64,000 nucleotides of DNA from Jiella avicenniae (GCF_021390325.1 NZ_JAJUWU010000026.1:19647-83646), one strand, 5' to 3'; shown: positions 43,596 to 52,582, counted from the first letter of the stretch. Notes: generated from the sequence alone by a model not told the origin. A program made the numbers and translations.

Positions 43596-44573
43596 GTGAA
43601 AGTTCTCATCATCGGAGCCGCCGGCATGATCGGCCGCAAACTGGCCGAACATCTCGTCGCAGCCGGCATGCTCGCTGGCCGGACGATCGAGACCCTGCAT
43701 CTCGTCGACGTGGTCAAGCCGGAAACCGGCGGCGATGCCGTCACGACGGACGTCGCCGATCTCTCCGCCAAGGGAACGGCGGAAAGCCTCGTCGCCGCGC
43801 GGCCCGACGTGATCTTCCATCTGGCGGCGATCGTCTCCGGCGAAGCCGAGGCGGATTTCGAGAAAGGCTATCGGATCAATCTCGACGGCACGCGCGATCT
43901 CTTCGAGGCGATCCGCGCGGCGCACGACAAGGACGGCTACAGGCCGCGCCTCGTCTTCGCCTCTTCGATCGCGGTCTTCGGCGCGCCGTTCCCCGAAAAG
44001 ATTCCCGATGCCTATCATCTGACGCCGCTGACGAGCTACGGCACGCAGAAGGCGATCTGCGAGCTGCTCCTTGCCGATTATGCCCGCAAGGGCTTCTTCG
44101 ACGGCATCGGTATTCGCCTGCCGACGATCTGCATTAGGCCGGGCAAGCCGAACAAGGCGGCCTCGGGCTTCTTCTCCAACATCCTGCGCGAGCCGATCAA
44201 CGGCGAGGGCGCGGTGCTTCCCGTCGCCGACGACGTGCGCCACTGGTTCGCGAGCCCGCGCGCGGCGGTTTCCTTCTTCATCCGTGCCGCCGAGATCGAT
44301 CTCGACAAGGTCGGTCCGCGCCGGAACCTGACCATGCCCGGCCTCTCGGCCACGGTCGGCGAGGAGATCGAGGCACTGCGGCGCATCGTCGGCGAGGAAG
44401 CTGCGGGCCGCATCCGGCGCGAGCCGGATGCCGGGATCGACGCGATCGTCGCCGGCTGGCCGACCGATTTCGATGCGCAGCGCGCCAAGGAACTCGGTTT
44501 TTCCGCAGAGACGGCCTTCGACGAGATCATCACCGTCTATCTCGAGGAGGAGACGGGCCAGTCGGCGGCCTGA
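43596..44573 (+). CDS. denD: D-erythronate dehydrogenase-like NAD-dependent epimerase/dehydrogenase
   Basis: A 325-residue extended SDR. NAD-binding loop LIIGAAGMIGRKLAEHL, then VIFHLAAIVSGEAE, ASSIAVFGAPFP, and the active-site YGTQKAICE with tyrosine and lysine. In the DenD-OtnI-OtnK-OtnC route DenD oxidises D-erythronate to 2-oxo-tetronate; the gene neighbours here are exactly those partners, so the assignment rests on family plus context. The start is GTG with AAGGAG 9 bases before. An alternative is the related epimerase acting on a different sugar acid. Confidence 0.87.
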   Translation: MKVLIIGAAGMIGRKLAEHLVAAGMLAGRTIETLHLVDVVKPETGGDAVTTDVADLSAKGTAESLVAARPDVIFHLAAIVSGEAEADFEKGYRINLDGTRDLFEAIRAAHDKDGYRPRLVFASSIAVFGAPFPEKIPDAYHLTPLTSYGTQKAICELLLADYARKGFFDGIGIRLPTICIRPGKPNKAASGFFSNILREPINGEGAVLPVADDVRHWFASPRAAVSFFIRAAEIDLDKVGPRRNLTMPGLSATVGEEIEALRRIVGEEAAGRIRREPDAGIDAIVAGWPTDFDAQRAKELGFSAETAFDEIITVYLEEETGQSAA

Positions 44574-44607
44574 CACCCGAGGACGCGGCGCGAAAAGGAG
44601 GAAGATC

Positions 44608-45870
44608 ATGCTTCTCGGCTGTATCGGCGACGACTTTACGGGGTCGTCCGATCTCGCCAACACGCTGGCGAAGGGCGGCATGCGGGTGGTGCAATATTCC
44701 GGCGTGCCGGACGCGCCTGCGGATCCGTCCGTCGAGGCGGGCGTGGTCGCGCTGAAGTCGCGGACGGTGCCGGTCGACAAGGCCGTTTCCGCCTCGTTGA
44801 AGGCGTGCGACTGGCTGATCGAACAGGGCTGTCGGCAATTCGTGTTCAAATATTGCTCGACCTTCGATTCCACGCCGGAGGGCAATATCGGCCCGGTGAT
44901 CGACGCGCTGATGGAGCGGCTGGGCGCTGCGGTGACGATCGTCTGCCCGGCCTTTCCGGCCACCGGCCGCAGCATCTATCAGGGCCATCTCTTCGTGAAG
45001 GATAAGCTCTTGAGCGAAAGCGGCATGGAAAACCATCCGCTGACGCCGATGACCGACGCCGATCTCCGCCGCTGGCTGAAACCGCAAACGAAGCAGGGCG
45101 TCGGCCATGTGGGCGCCGCGGCCGTGTTCGAGGGGCCGGAAGCGATCGCGGCGGGCCTGCGTCGGGAGATGGACGCGGGGCGGCCGATCGTTGTGGTCGA
45201 TGCGATCCGCGACGCCGATCTCTTCGCCATCGGCAAGGCGGCGAAGGACATGAAGCTCGTGACGGGCGGCTCGGGGATCGCGCTCGGCCTGCCGGCCAAT
45301 CTCATCGACCCGGCGACCCTGAAGGAGCGACGGACGCCGTGGCACGGCGACGGCGGGCTCGCGGCAATCCTGTCCGGCTCCTGTTCGACCATGACGCGGG
45401 CGCAGGTCGAGCGCTACCGCGCCGACCACCCGTCCCTCGAAATCGACGCCGACAAGCTGATCGCCGGCGAACTCGAGCCGGAGGAGGTGGCCGACTGGGC
45501 CTCTTCGGCGGCTTCGAAGGCGGCGCCGCTGATCTATTCCTCCGCCGAGCCCGACCGGGTGAGGGCGGCGCAGGAGCGCCACGGCAAGGAGCGCGTCGCG
45601 ACCGCCATCGAAGGCTTCTTCGCCGAGATCGCGAGGGAACTCACCGGCGCCGGCATCAGCCGCCTCGTCGTCGCGGGCGGCGAGACGTCGGGCGCCGTGG
45701 TCGAGGGGCTGGGGCTGTCGGCGCTCGAAATCGGGCCGGAGATCGCGCCGGGCGTGCCAGCGCTGAAGGCCAGCGACCGGCCGCTGTGGCTGACCCTGAA
45801 ATCCGGCAATTTCGGCGCCGAGGACTTTTTCGCCGAGGCGCTCGCCGTTTTGAAGCGGAGGCCCGCATGA
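44608..45870 (+). CDS. otnK: 3-oxo-tetronate kinase, four-carbon acid sugar kinase family
   Basis: A 420-residue DUF1537-type kinase. The N-terminal substrate domain begins LGCIGDDFTGSSDLANTLA; KYCSTFDSTPEGNIGPVIDAL and CPAFPATGRSIYQGHLFV are typical; the C-terminal nucleotide domain includes LVVAGGETSGAVVEGLG. It phosphorylates 3-oxo-tetronate at O4. AAAAGGAGG precedes the ATG. It overlaps the otnC-like gene by ATGA, as partners in consecutive steps. 3-oxo-isoapionate kinases belong to the same family, so the branched-sugar route remains an alternative. Confidence 0.92.
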   Translation: MLLGCIGDDFTGSSDLANTLAKGGMRVVQYSGVPDAPADPSVEAGVVALKSRTVPVDKAVSASLKACDWLIEQGCRQFVFKYCSTFDSTPEGNIGPVIDALMERLGAAVTIVCPAFPATGRSIYQGHLFVKDKLLSESGMENHPLTPMTDADLRRWLKPQTKQGVGHVGAAAVFEGPEAIAAGLRREMDAGRPIVVVDAIRDADLFAIGKAAKDMKLVTGGSGIALGLPANLIDPATLKERRTPWHGDGGLAAILSGSCSTMTRAQVERYRADHPSLEIDADKLIAGELEPEEVADWASSAASKAAPLIYSSAEPDRVRAAQERHGKERVATAIEGFFAEIARELTGAGISRLVVAGGETSGAVVEGLGLSALEIGPEIAPGVPALKASDRPLWLTLKSGNFGAEDFFAEALAVLKRRPA

Positions 45871-46514
45871 GCGAGATGGCGCGGCTGCGCGAGGCGATGG
45901 TGGAATTCGCCCGCTCCCTCTTCGATCGCGGCCTCACCCACGGTTCGACCGGCAACGTCTCGGTGCGGCTCGAGGACGGCGGGGCGCTGGTTTCGCCGAC
46001 GGGCTCCTCCTTCGGCAAGCTCGATCCGGCCCGCCTCAGCCGGCTCGACCGGGACGGAAATCTGATCGACGGCGACAAGCCGACCAAGGAAGTGCCCCTG
46101 CACAAGGCCTTCTACGAGACGCGGTCGAGTGCCGGCGCGGTGGTCCATCTCCATTCCTGTCATTCGGTGGCGCTGTCGATGATGCCCGACGTCGATCCCG
46201 ACGACATGCTTCCTGCTTTGACGCCCTACGCGATCATGCAGCTCGGCAAGGTGAAGCTTCTGCCCTTCATCCTGCCCGGCGATCCCGCGATGGGGGAGGC
46301 GATCCGGGGCCTCGCGGGCAAGCGCTCGGCGGTGATGCTCGCCAATCACGGGCCGGTGGTGGCGGGCAAGGACCTCGCCGCCGCGGTCAATGCGATCGAG
46401 GAGCTGGAGGCGACCGCGAGGCTCGCCCTGATCACGCGCGGCCTGGGGCCGAGGCTTCTTTCCGGCGAGGACGTGAGCCGCGTCGTGCGGCAATTCGATG
46501 TGGAATGGGAGTGA
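45867..46514 (+). CDS. otnC: 3-oxo-tetronate 4-phosphate decarboxylase, class II aldolase family
   Basis: A 215-residue class II aldolase/adducin-type enzyme. Zinc ligands are the histidines in VVHLHSCHSVAL and the later ANHGPVVAG; the substrate loop is LTHGSTGNVSVRL and SPTGSSFGKL; the acid residue lies in PTKEVPLHKAFYE. In the pathway it decarboxylates 3-oxo-tetronate 4-phosphate to dihydroxyacetone phosphate. Overlap of four bases with otnK, and the otnI-like gene begins three bases after its stop. Confidence 0.92.
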   Translation: MSEMARLREAMVEFARSLFDRGLTHGSTGNVSVRLEDGGALVSPTGSSFGKLDPARLSRLDRDGNLIDGDKPTKEVPLHKAFYETRSSAGAVVHLHSCHSVALSMMPDVDPDDMLPALTPYAIMQLGKVKLLPFILPGDPAMGEAIRGLAGKRSAVMLANHGPVVAGKDLAAAVNAIEELEATARLALITRGLGPRLLSGEDVSRVVRQFDVEWE

Positions 46515-46517
46515 TCC

Positions 46518-47282
46518 ATGCGCTTTTCCGCCAATCTCGGCTTTCTGTGGACCGAACTCGCTCTGCCGGATGCGATCCGGCGCGCCAAGGCCGCCGGGTT
46601 CGACGCGGTGGAATGCCACTGGCCCTATGATCAGGACCGCGAGGCGGTGAAGGCGGCGCTTGCCGAGACCGGCCTGCCGATGCTCGGCCTCAACACGCGC
46701 AAAGGCTCCCAGCCCGGCGACTCCGGGCTCGCCGCCATGCCGGGGCGCGAGGCCGAGGCGCGCGACGCGATCGACGAAGCCTTCGACTATGGTGCCGCGA
46801 TCGGGGCGCGGGCGGTTCACGTGATGGCCGGCAAGACCGACGATCCGGGAGCGGGCGACGTCTTCGACGCCAACCTCGCCTACGCCTGCGACCGGGCGCG
46901 CGAAACGGGCATGACGGCGCTGATCGAGCCGCTCAATCCCCGCGATGCACCCGGCTATTTCCTGATCGGACTCGACAAGGCGGTGGCGATCCTCGAACGC
47001 CTGAAGCGGCCGGAACTCAGGATCATGTTCGACTGCTATCACATGCAGATCACCGGCGGCGATCTCCTCGAGCGCTTCAAGGCGCATCGGGGCCTCATCG
47101 GCCACGTCCAGTTCGCGGCCGTGCCCTCGCGGGCCGAGCCGGACGAGGGCGAGGTCGCCTATGAGCGGCTGCTGCCGGCCTTCGCCGCTCTCGGCTACGA
47201 AGCCCCGTTCGGCGCCGAATACAAGCCGCGCGACGACACTGATGGGGGGCTTTCCTGGATGAAAGCGTTCCGACAGCGCTGA
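46518..47282 (+). CDS. otnI: 2-oxo-tetronate isomerase, hydroxypyruvate isomerase-like
   Basis: A 254-residue xylose-isomerase-like TIM-barrel protein: MRFSANLGFLWTELALPDAI, FDAVECHWPY, ALIEPLNPRDAPGYFL with the metal-binding glutamate, and IMFDCYHMQITGGDL. Family members are hydroxypyruvate isomerases (Hyi) and OtnI, which interconverts 2- and 3-oxo-tetronate. The DenD, OtnK and OtnC neighbours favour OtnI. It is the last gene of the operon. Confidence 0.9.
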   Translation: MRFSANLGFLWTELALPDAIRRAKAAGFDAVECHWPYDQDREAVKAALAETGLPMLGLNTRKGSQPGDSGLAAMPGREAEARDAIDEAFDYGAAIGARAVHVMAGKTDDPGAGDVFDANLAYACDRARETGMTALIEPLNPRDAPGYFLIGLDKAVAILERLKRPELRIMFDCYHMQITGGDLLERFKAHRGLIGHVQFAAVPSRAEPDEGEVAYERLLPAFAALGYEAPFGAEYKPRDDTDGGLSWMKAFRQR

Positions 47283-47399
47283 CGGATCGGGAACGCGGCA
47301 CCGTCGATGAGCGGGCGACTGTTCGGTCCCACGCTCGGCGCCACACGGTCGTCCGCCGGCGCACAACCGGGGCAGCGGAAATCAGTGTCGTAATATATG

Positions 47400-47485
47400 T
47401 TATGGAACCTACCGCCCTGTTTAGACCGAAACCACAAAGTGTTAGCCACACGATCCTGATTGGCATTATGGAACGTTGCCGCCCT
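47400..47485. repeat. Imperfect direct repeat pair
   Basis: TTATGGAACCTACCGCCCT (47400-47418) and TTATGGAACGTTGCCGCCCT (47466-47485) are near-identical, 66 bp apart, in an AT-richer segment. They could be binding sites or ends of a decayed element; neither is shown. Confidence 0.45.
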
Positions 47486-47521
47486 CAGTCACACGCGTCG
47501 TCGGCATCTTAAGACGTTGAT

Positions 47522-47620
47522 TCAATAGCGTCGTTCGATAGCCGACACCTGCAGCGCGGAGCCCAACCCATCGCGGACTGCTGAGACGATCTGGAGGCGA
47601 ACGCGCCTTTCGTCGTTCAT
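47522..47620 (-). CDS. Possible small protein, 32 residues
   Basis: A short frame beginning MNDERRVRLQIVSAV, preceded by AAGGAGATACGCC, an unusually good ribosome site for this window. It ends at a TGA 98 bases on. The residues after that do not resemble a known family. It could be a small protein, the cut start of a lost gene, or a leader peptide. The strong Shine-Dalgarno is the only evidence. Confidence 0.3.
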   Translation of the reverse strand: MNDERRVRLQIVSAVRDGLGSALQVSAIERRY

Positions 47621-47852
47621 GGCGTATCTCCTTGGTGGCGAACAGGCATCCCGTTCGCCGAACCGGCGGTGAACGGGCCCGGGGACGATCCCGCGCGCCC
47701 CGGAGCCCGTCCGCGGGGGGCGCAGACCGCGGCGAAGCCCGATCGCGCCTTTCGCCCGATCGGCGACATGCTAAAGCCATGCCGGAGGCGAAGCGCCCGG
47801 CCGGGCCATCCATTGGCAGCTGCCAACCCGGCCGCCGACCAGACGAGACCCC

Positions 47853-48767
47853 ATGCGACGACCCTACACCCCGACCGTCGGCGAGCTCGAAACCCTCAGG
47901 GCCCTCGCACAGTCGGGCTCGGCGACCCGCGCGGCGCAGACCCTCGGGCTGACCCAGAGCGCCGTCAGCCGGTCGCTGCGCAGCCTCGAGGAACGGCTCG
48001 GGGTCAGGCTGTTCCACCGGGTGCGGCAGCGGCTGATCCTGTCCGATGCCGGACGCTCCTTCCTGCGCGATGCCGAAAGGATCCTCGCCGAACTCGACGG
48101 CGCGGCGCTGACGGTGATGTCCTTCGGCGGACGCGAACAGCTTCTGCGCCTCGTCGTCCTGCCGACCTTCGCCAGCGCCTGGCTGATCCCGCGGCTCGCC
48201 CGGTTCGCAGCGCTCGCGCCGGACGTCACCATCGACCTCACCTCGGCGCTCGGGCCGGTGGATTTTTCCCGCGACCCGGCGGATGCGGCGATCCAGCGGC
48301 TGGAGCTGCGCTCGCGCGGGGCGGAGGCGATCGCGCTTCTCGACGAGACGCTGATCGTCGTCGCGAGCCCCGACATCGCCGGCCCCGCCGGCGGGCTCAC
48401 CGACGGCGAAATCGCCGAGCTGCCGTTGCTGCAGCAGGCGACGCGGCCCGATCTCTGGCTGCGCTGGTTCCAGGTGGCGAAGATGGACGCCGTCAGCATC
48501 CTGCGCGGGCCGCGCTTCGAACATTTCGGCATGGTGCTCGCCGCCGCACGGGCGGGGCTCGGCGCGGCGCTGGTGCCGCATGTCCTGGTCGAGGAGGAGA
48601 TCGCCTCCGGACGGCTGGTGCGCGCCTCGGCCCGCAGTCTCGACGGCGGCTCGCCCTACGGCCTGATCTTTCCGCCGCAGCAGGCCGACAATCCGGCCTT
48701 CGCCGCATTCCGCGACTGGCTGGTGGACGAGGCCGCAGGCTCGGCGCGGGGCTCCGGACCGGCCTGA
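47853..48767 (+). CDS. LysR family transcriptional regulator
   Basis: A 304-residue regulator; helix-turn-helix over about residues 8-66 (ELETLRALAQSGSATRAAQ, LGLTQSAVSRSLRSLEERLG) and a PBP2-like effector domain of the GcvA-like type. It converges with the flavoprotein gene with only 11 bp between. Its own targets are not clear: it may control the flavoprotein or the ABC/hydantoinase genes. Confidence 0.92.
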   Translation: MRRPYTPTVGELETLRALAQSGSATRAAQTLGLTQSAVSRSLRSLEERLGVRLFHRVRQRLILSDAGRSFLRDAERILAELDGAALTVMSFGGREQLLRLVVLPTFASAWLIPRLARFAALAPDVTIDLTSALGPVDFSRDPADAAIQRLELRSRGAEAIALLDETLIVVASPDIAGPAGGLTDGEIAELPLLQQATRPDLWLRWFQVAKMDAVSILRGPRFEHFGMVLAAARAGLGAALVPHVLVEEEIASGRLVRASARSLDGGSPYGLIFPPQQADNPAFAAFRDWLVDEAAGSARGSGPA

Positions 48768-48778
48768 CCCGGTTCGGC

Positions 48779-50224
48779 TCACGCCTCGCCTCCGGCGGCC
48801 TCCCCGGCGATGCGGCCGAGAGTGACGGCGGTGAGAAGGCCGTTGCCGGACAGATAGCCCGAGGCCGCGGCGCCCGAGACGCCGCAGGCCGCCCCGCCGG
48901 CGGCGTAGAGATTGGATATCGCCGTGCCGTCCGCGCGCAGGACCCGCGCCTTGCCGTCGACGACGAGGCCGCCCTGGGTGTGGAACAGCGCGCCGGTCAC
49001 CCGCGCCGCCCGAAATGGCGCTTCGAGCCGCGGCGTTCCCGCGAGCTTTCGGCCGAAGCGGTCTTCGCCCGGTGCGCGATCGAGAGGTGAGCCGCCCCCT
49101 GCCCTCGCGTCGGCCCGCCGCGGCCCCTTCGCCGCTTCGAAGGCCCGCATCGTCTTGCCCAGCGTCTCGGCCGGGAGCTTCAGCTTTTCGGCCAGTTCCT
49201 CGATGGTCGCGGCGGAAACCACGGCATGGATCGCTTCGAGATTGCGGAAATCCTCGAACTGCCGGCAGATCGCGGCGATCCGTTCGTCGAAGATGGTGTA
49301 GGCGATGCCCTCTGGCTGCTTCAGCACTTCGGCGGCCTGTTCGGAATAGCCGCGGGATTCGTCGCTGAAGCGCTCGCCGCGGACGTTCACCTGAAATCCG
49401 CCCTCGGTGATCGTCGCCCAGGTGAGGAGGATGCCGGCGGGATGGGCGAGCGAGCCGTGGCCCTGATGGCCGGACAGGTGGCGGAGCTTCGCCCCCATCG
49501 CCGCGCCCCACAGGATCGCCTCGCCGCGATTGCCCTGATGGCCGGAATAGAGCGCCTGCGACAGCTCCGGAATGTGCTCGGCGACGAGGGCCGGGTTGCC
49601 GCCATAGCCGTTGCAGGCGAGAATCAGCGCGCCGACGCCGAGCCGCTCGCCTGCCCCGTCCGGCCGGGCGAAGGCAAGGCCGGTCACGCGGCCGTCCGCC
49701 CCGACGAACAGCGTCTCCACCAGGCTGTCGCAGAGAATGTCGCAGCCCCGGTCTTCGGCCGCCTGGCGCAGCCGGTCGACCAGCTCCTGACCGGAGCGGC
49801 TCGGCATGCCGTGCATGCGACGCCTCGCGTGGCCGGGATAGGAAAAGTCGGCGACTAGCGAAAACGGCAGATCGAAGCGATCGGCCAGCCACTCGACGGT
49901 CGGGCCGCTCGCCGCCGCGACGCGCTGGACGAGATCGGCGTCCGGCTCGTCATGGGCCTTTCTCATGATGTCGGCGGCGAAGAGTTCCGGCCCGTCCTCG
50001 ATGCCGGCCTCCTTCTGGAACCTGGTTCCAGCCGCCGGCACCAGCCCGGCCGAGAGCGCCGTCGAGCCCGACGGCGCAGCGTCCCGCTCGAGGATCACGA
50101 CTTCTTCGGCGCCGGCCTCGCGGGCGGCGAGTGCCGCGGTCAGCCCCGCCGCGCCGGCGCCGACGATGGCGAGCCGGACGAAGGTTTCGAAGTCGGCGGC
50201 TTCCGCCCGTTCGACGCTCACCAT
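48779..50224 (-). CDS. FAD-dependent oxidoreductase, fumarate reductase/succinate dehydrogenase flavoprotein-like
   Basis: A 481-residue FAD_binding_2 enzyme. FAD loop AIVGAGAAGLTAALAAREAGA with ERDAAPSGSTALSAG; a second conserved LILACNGYGGNP; C-terminal LYAAGGAACGVSGAAASGYLSG. The substrate domain in the middle shows HPAGILLTWATITEGGFQVN. No haem or signal region, so it is cytoplasmic and needs a partner or free electron acceptor. GGGAG precedes the ATG. It diverges from the UTRA-type GntR gene across about 230 bp; a matching operator before it suggests joint control with the transporter. Confidence 0.88.
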   Translation of the reverse strand: MVSVERAEAADFETFVRLAIVGAGAAGLTAALAAREAGAEEVVILERDAAPSGSTALSAGLVPAAGTRFQKEAGIEDGPELFAADIMRKAHDEPDADLVQRVAAASGPTVEWLADRFDLPFSLVADFSYPGHARRRMHGMPSRSGQELVDRLRQAAEDRGCDILCDSLVETLFVGADGRVTGLAFARPDGAGERLGVGALILACNGYGGNPALVAEHIPELSQALYSGHQGNRGEAILWGAAMGAKLRHLSGHQGHGSLAHPAGILLTWATITEGGFQVNVRGERFSDESRGYSEQAAEVLKQPEGIAYTIFDERIAAICRQFEDFRNLEAIHAVVSAATIEELAEKLKLPAETLGKTMRAFEAAKGPRRADARAGGGSPLDRAPGEDRFGRKLAGTPRLEAPFRAARVTGALFHTQGGLVVDGKARVLRADGTAISNLYAAGGAACGVSGAAASGYLSGNGLLTAVTLGRIAGEAAGGEA

Positions 50225-50292
50225 GGCGCGTCTCCCTCTGCGCGGTGTCGGCTGATCCGGTCTGGCCCCGAATCCTTCCCGATACGACTAAG

Positions 50293-50313
50293 CTGTCTGG
50301 TGAAAAAGACAAG
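50293..50313. promoter_or_regulatory. Operator copy 1, GntR/UTRA cluster
   Basis: CTGTC, ten bases, GACAAG. Located about 70 bp before the leftward flavoprotein gene. It matches the second copy at 50426 at CTGTCTG and at AGACA near the end, with the same length. Confidence 0.6.
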
Positions 50314-50425
50314 ATCGGGCTGGACGCCCCGTGCCAGATTTCCCCGAAAGGCCCGTCGTATGGGCATCTGCACATGAATCGTGCCGAAAAGATTGGCACT
50401 GGCGAGACGCTTGACAGGACAAAAT

Positions 50426-50446
50426 CTGTCTGACTCAATAGACAGG
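50426..50446. promoter_or_regulatory. Operator copy 2, GntR/UTRA cluster
   Basis: CTGTC, ten bases, GACAGG, 10 bp before the GntR start. It shares its core with the copy at 50293. A TTGACA at 50411-50416 may be the -35 of this promoter, and GACAG there adds a third half-site. Confidence 0.65.
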
Positions 50447-50455
50447 ATCAGTCGG

Positions 50456-51328
50456 ATGATGGGGCCCATGACCACCAGATCCCAGCCCATGGTGTCGGAA
50501 CCGCGCAAGGCGCTTCGGGTGTATCTGCACCTGAAGGACCGGATCCTCTCCGGGACGCTGGCGTCGGCGGCGCGCATGCCGAGCGAGCCGGATCTGGCGA
50601 TCGAGCACGGGGTGTCGCGGGTGACCATCCGCGGCGCGCTGGAGCGGCTGGCCGAGGAGGGCCTGGTCGAGCGGCGGCCGGGCTCGGGCACCTATGTGCG
50701 CGCCGCCAGCCGCAGCGGCGCGATCGTCGCCGACTTTTCCAACGTCTTCACCCATCTGGTCGAGATGGGCCGGCGCACCGACGTGCGTCTCATCTCCTTC
50801 GGCTATGCCTCGCCCACCCCGGCCGTCGCCGAGGCTCTCGGCCTCGGCCCGGGCGAGGAGGTGCAGCGGTCGGTGCGCGTGCGCATCGCCGACGGGACGC
50901 CCTTCTCCTACCTCGTCACCTATGTGCCGAAGCGGATCGGCATCTCATACTCGGAGGCCGATCTGCGCTCGACGCCGCTGCTGGAACTGCTGGAGCGCTC
51001 GGGCGCCAGGGTCGCCAGCGCCAGGCAGACCGTCGGCGCGACGCAGGCAGGCCCCGAGATCGCCGAGGCGCTCGGCACCGAGACCGGCGCGGCGCTCCTG
51101 TCGATCACCCGGATCGTCAAGGACGAGGCCGGGGCGGGCGTCGAATATCTCTACGCCCTCTATCGGCCCGACCTCTACGAACTGCAGCTCGACCTCGAAC
51201 GCACGAAGCGCGGCAGCGCCATGCGCTGGGCGGCGAAATCCCCCGTCGCCACCGGCAGGCCCGCCAACGCCACCGAGCCCCGCAACCCGAAGAAGACCGG
51301 CACCGGCAAAAGGAAGACGACGCGATGA
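50456..51328 (+). CDS. GntR family regulator with UTRA (HutC-like) domain
   Basis: About 290 residues. Winged helix: LKDRILSGTLASAARMPSEP then LAIEHGVSRVTIRGALERL and VERRPGSGTYV; the UTRA effector domain follows (VRVRIADGTPFSYLVTYVP, LLELLERSGARVASARQTVG). UTRA proteins bind small carboxylic or imidazole-type ligands. The ATG at 50456 has AGGA about 8 bases before; ATGs at 50459 and 50468 are in frame too. Its stop overlaps the binding-protein gene by ATGA. Matching operators in its own promoter and that of the divergent flavoprotein gene make it the probable regulator of the cluster. Confidence 0.91.
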   Translation: MMGPMTTRSQPMVSEPRKALRVYLHLKDRILSGTLASAARMPSEPDLAIEHGVSRVTIRGALERLAEEGLVERRPGSGTYVRAASRSGAIVADFSNVFTHLVEMGRRTDVRLISFGYASPTPAVAEALGLGPGEEVQRSVRVRIADGTPFSYLVTYVPKRIGISYSEADLRSTPLLELLERSGARVASARQTVGATQAGPEIAEALGTETGAALLSITRIVKDEAGAGVEYLYALYRPDLYELQLDLERTKRGSAMRWAAKSPVATGRPANATEPRNPKKTGTGKRKTTR

Positions 51329-52548
51329 GCATTTCGAACGGCAGGATCGGTCGCCGCACCGTCCTTCGCGGCGGCGCCGCCCTCGGCGCGACGCTGGCGA
51401 TGCCCGGCATTTTGAGGGCGCAGACGCCCGAAGCGATCAAGGTCGGCATTCTCCAGCCGGTGACCGGCACTCTCGCGCAGGACGGCGAGCTCGGCCGCAC
51501 CGGCGCCGAACATGCGATCAAGGCGGTGAACGACGCCGGCGGCATCGCCTCGCTCGGCGGGGCGAAGCTCGAAATGGTCTTCGCCGACGCCCGCTCGACG
51601 CCGGAAGGCGGCACGGCGGCGGTCGAACAGCTCCAGTCGGACGGGGTCGCCGCGATCGTCGGCGGCTTCGCCAGCCCGATCTGCCTCGCCTCCAGCCAGG
51701 CAGCGGCGCGCTACGATCTGCCCTACATCGTCGACGTCGGCGTTTCCGACCAGATCGTCAGCCGCGGGCTCACCAACACCTTCCGCTTCGCGCCCGGCTT
51801 CGGCACCTGCTCGAAGACGGCGATCGACAATCTGGTCAAGCTCAACGAGGCCGCCGGCAATCCCGCCAGGACCGTCGTCCTCGTCCATGAGGACGGGCTG
51901 TTCGGCTCCGGCCTCGCCAAGCTGATGGCCGCCGAACTGCCCAAGCACGGCTTCGAGATACTCGACACCATCGCCCATCCGACGCCCGCCCGCGACATGT
52001 CGAACGTCGCGCTGCGGATCCGTTCGCTGAAGCCGGACCTGATCATCCCCTCATCCTATTACGGCGAGACGGTTCTCCTGATGCGCACGCTGCACCAGCA
52101 GCGGGTCGAGCCGAAAGGCTTTTATTCCGTCCTGAACGGCGCCGCCTCGAACATGCGCTTCGTCAAGGAATTCCCCGAGGTCGCCGATCTCGACATGGAC
52201 TGCAACCACTGGCACGACCCGCGCAAGGACGAGGCGCAGGCGCTGAAGAAGAGCGTCGAGGACGCCGGCGGCCTGTGGGCCTACAACATCCCGCTGAACT
52301 ATTCCTGCGTGAAGCTCCTCGCCGACGCCATCGACCGGGCGAAGTCGACCGAGCCGAAGGCGATCAACGAGGCGCTGGCCGCCTCGACCTTCGAGGGGCA
52401 CATCATGCCCTATGGTCCGACGAAGTTCGAGAACGGCCAGAACACCGGCGCCCGGCCCGTCTCGCTGCAGGTGCAGGAGGGCGAGATCAAAGTGATCTAT
52501 CCGGAGGAATTCGCCAACGCAAAGCCGGTGTTTCCGATCGGGGGCTGA
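51325..52548 (+). CDS. Liv-type ABC transporter substrate-binding protein
   Basis: A 407-residue binding protein of the branched-chain amino acid/amide family (Peripla_BP_6). The N-terminus carries a Tat-like signal, GRRTVLRGGAALGATLAMPG, cleaved near GILRAQTP. Then KVGILQPVTGTLAQDGELGR, GIASLGGAKLEMVFADARST and VAAIVGGFASPICLASSQ. Urea, amides, amino acids and aromatic acids are all known cargo for the family. It begins the transporter genes under the GntR regulator; a RIME-like repeat separates it from the permeases. Confidence 0.91.
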   Translation: MSISNGRIGRRTVLRGGAALGATLAMPGILRAQTPEAIKVGILQPVTGTLAQDGELGRTGAEHAIKAVNDAGGIASLGGAKLEMVFADARSTPEGGTAAVEQLQSDGVAAIVGGFASPICLASSQAAARYDLPYIVDVGVSDQIVSRGLTNTFRFAPGFGTCSKTAIDNLVKLNEAAGNPARTVVLVHEDGLFGSGLAKLMAAELPKHGFEILDTIAHPTPARDMSNVALRIRSLKPDLIIPSSYYGETVLLMRTLHQQRVEPKGFYSVLNGAASNMRFVKEFPEVADLDMDCNHWHDPRKDEAQALKKSVEDAGGLWAYNIPLNYSCVKLLADAIDRAKSTEPKAINEALAASTFEGHIMPYGPTKFENGQNTGARPVSLQVQEGEIKVIYPEEFANAKPVFPIGG

Positions 52549-52582
52549 GGGACGGGCCATTCGGCTCGGATGGTGCCGCGGC

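Larger units (their letters stand above)
47283..47852. other. Gap between the tetronate operon and the LysR gene
   Basis: About 570 bp. The part from 47390 to 47560 is AT-richer than its surroundings and holds imperfect direct repeats; a possible small leftward gene lies at 47522-47620. No transposase frame or terminal inverted repeats were recognised. The remainder shows nothing certain. Confidence 0.4.
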
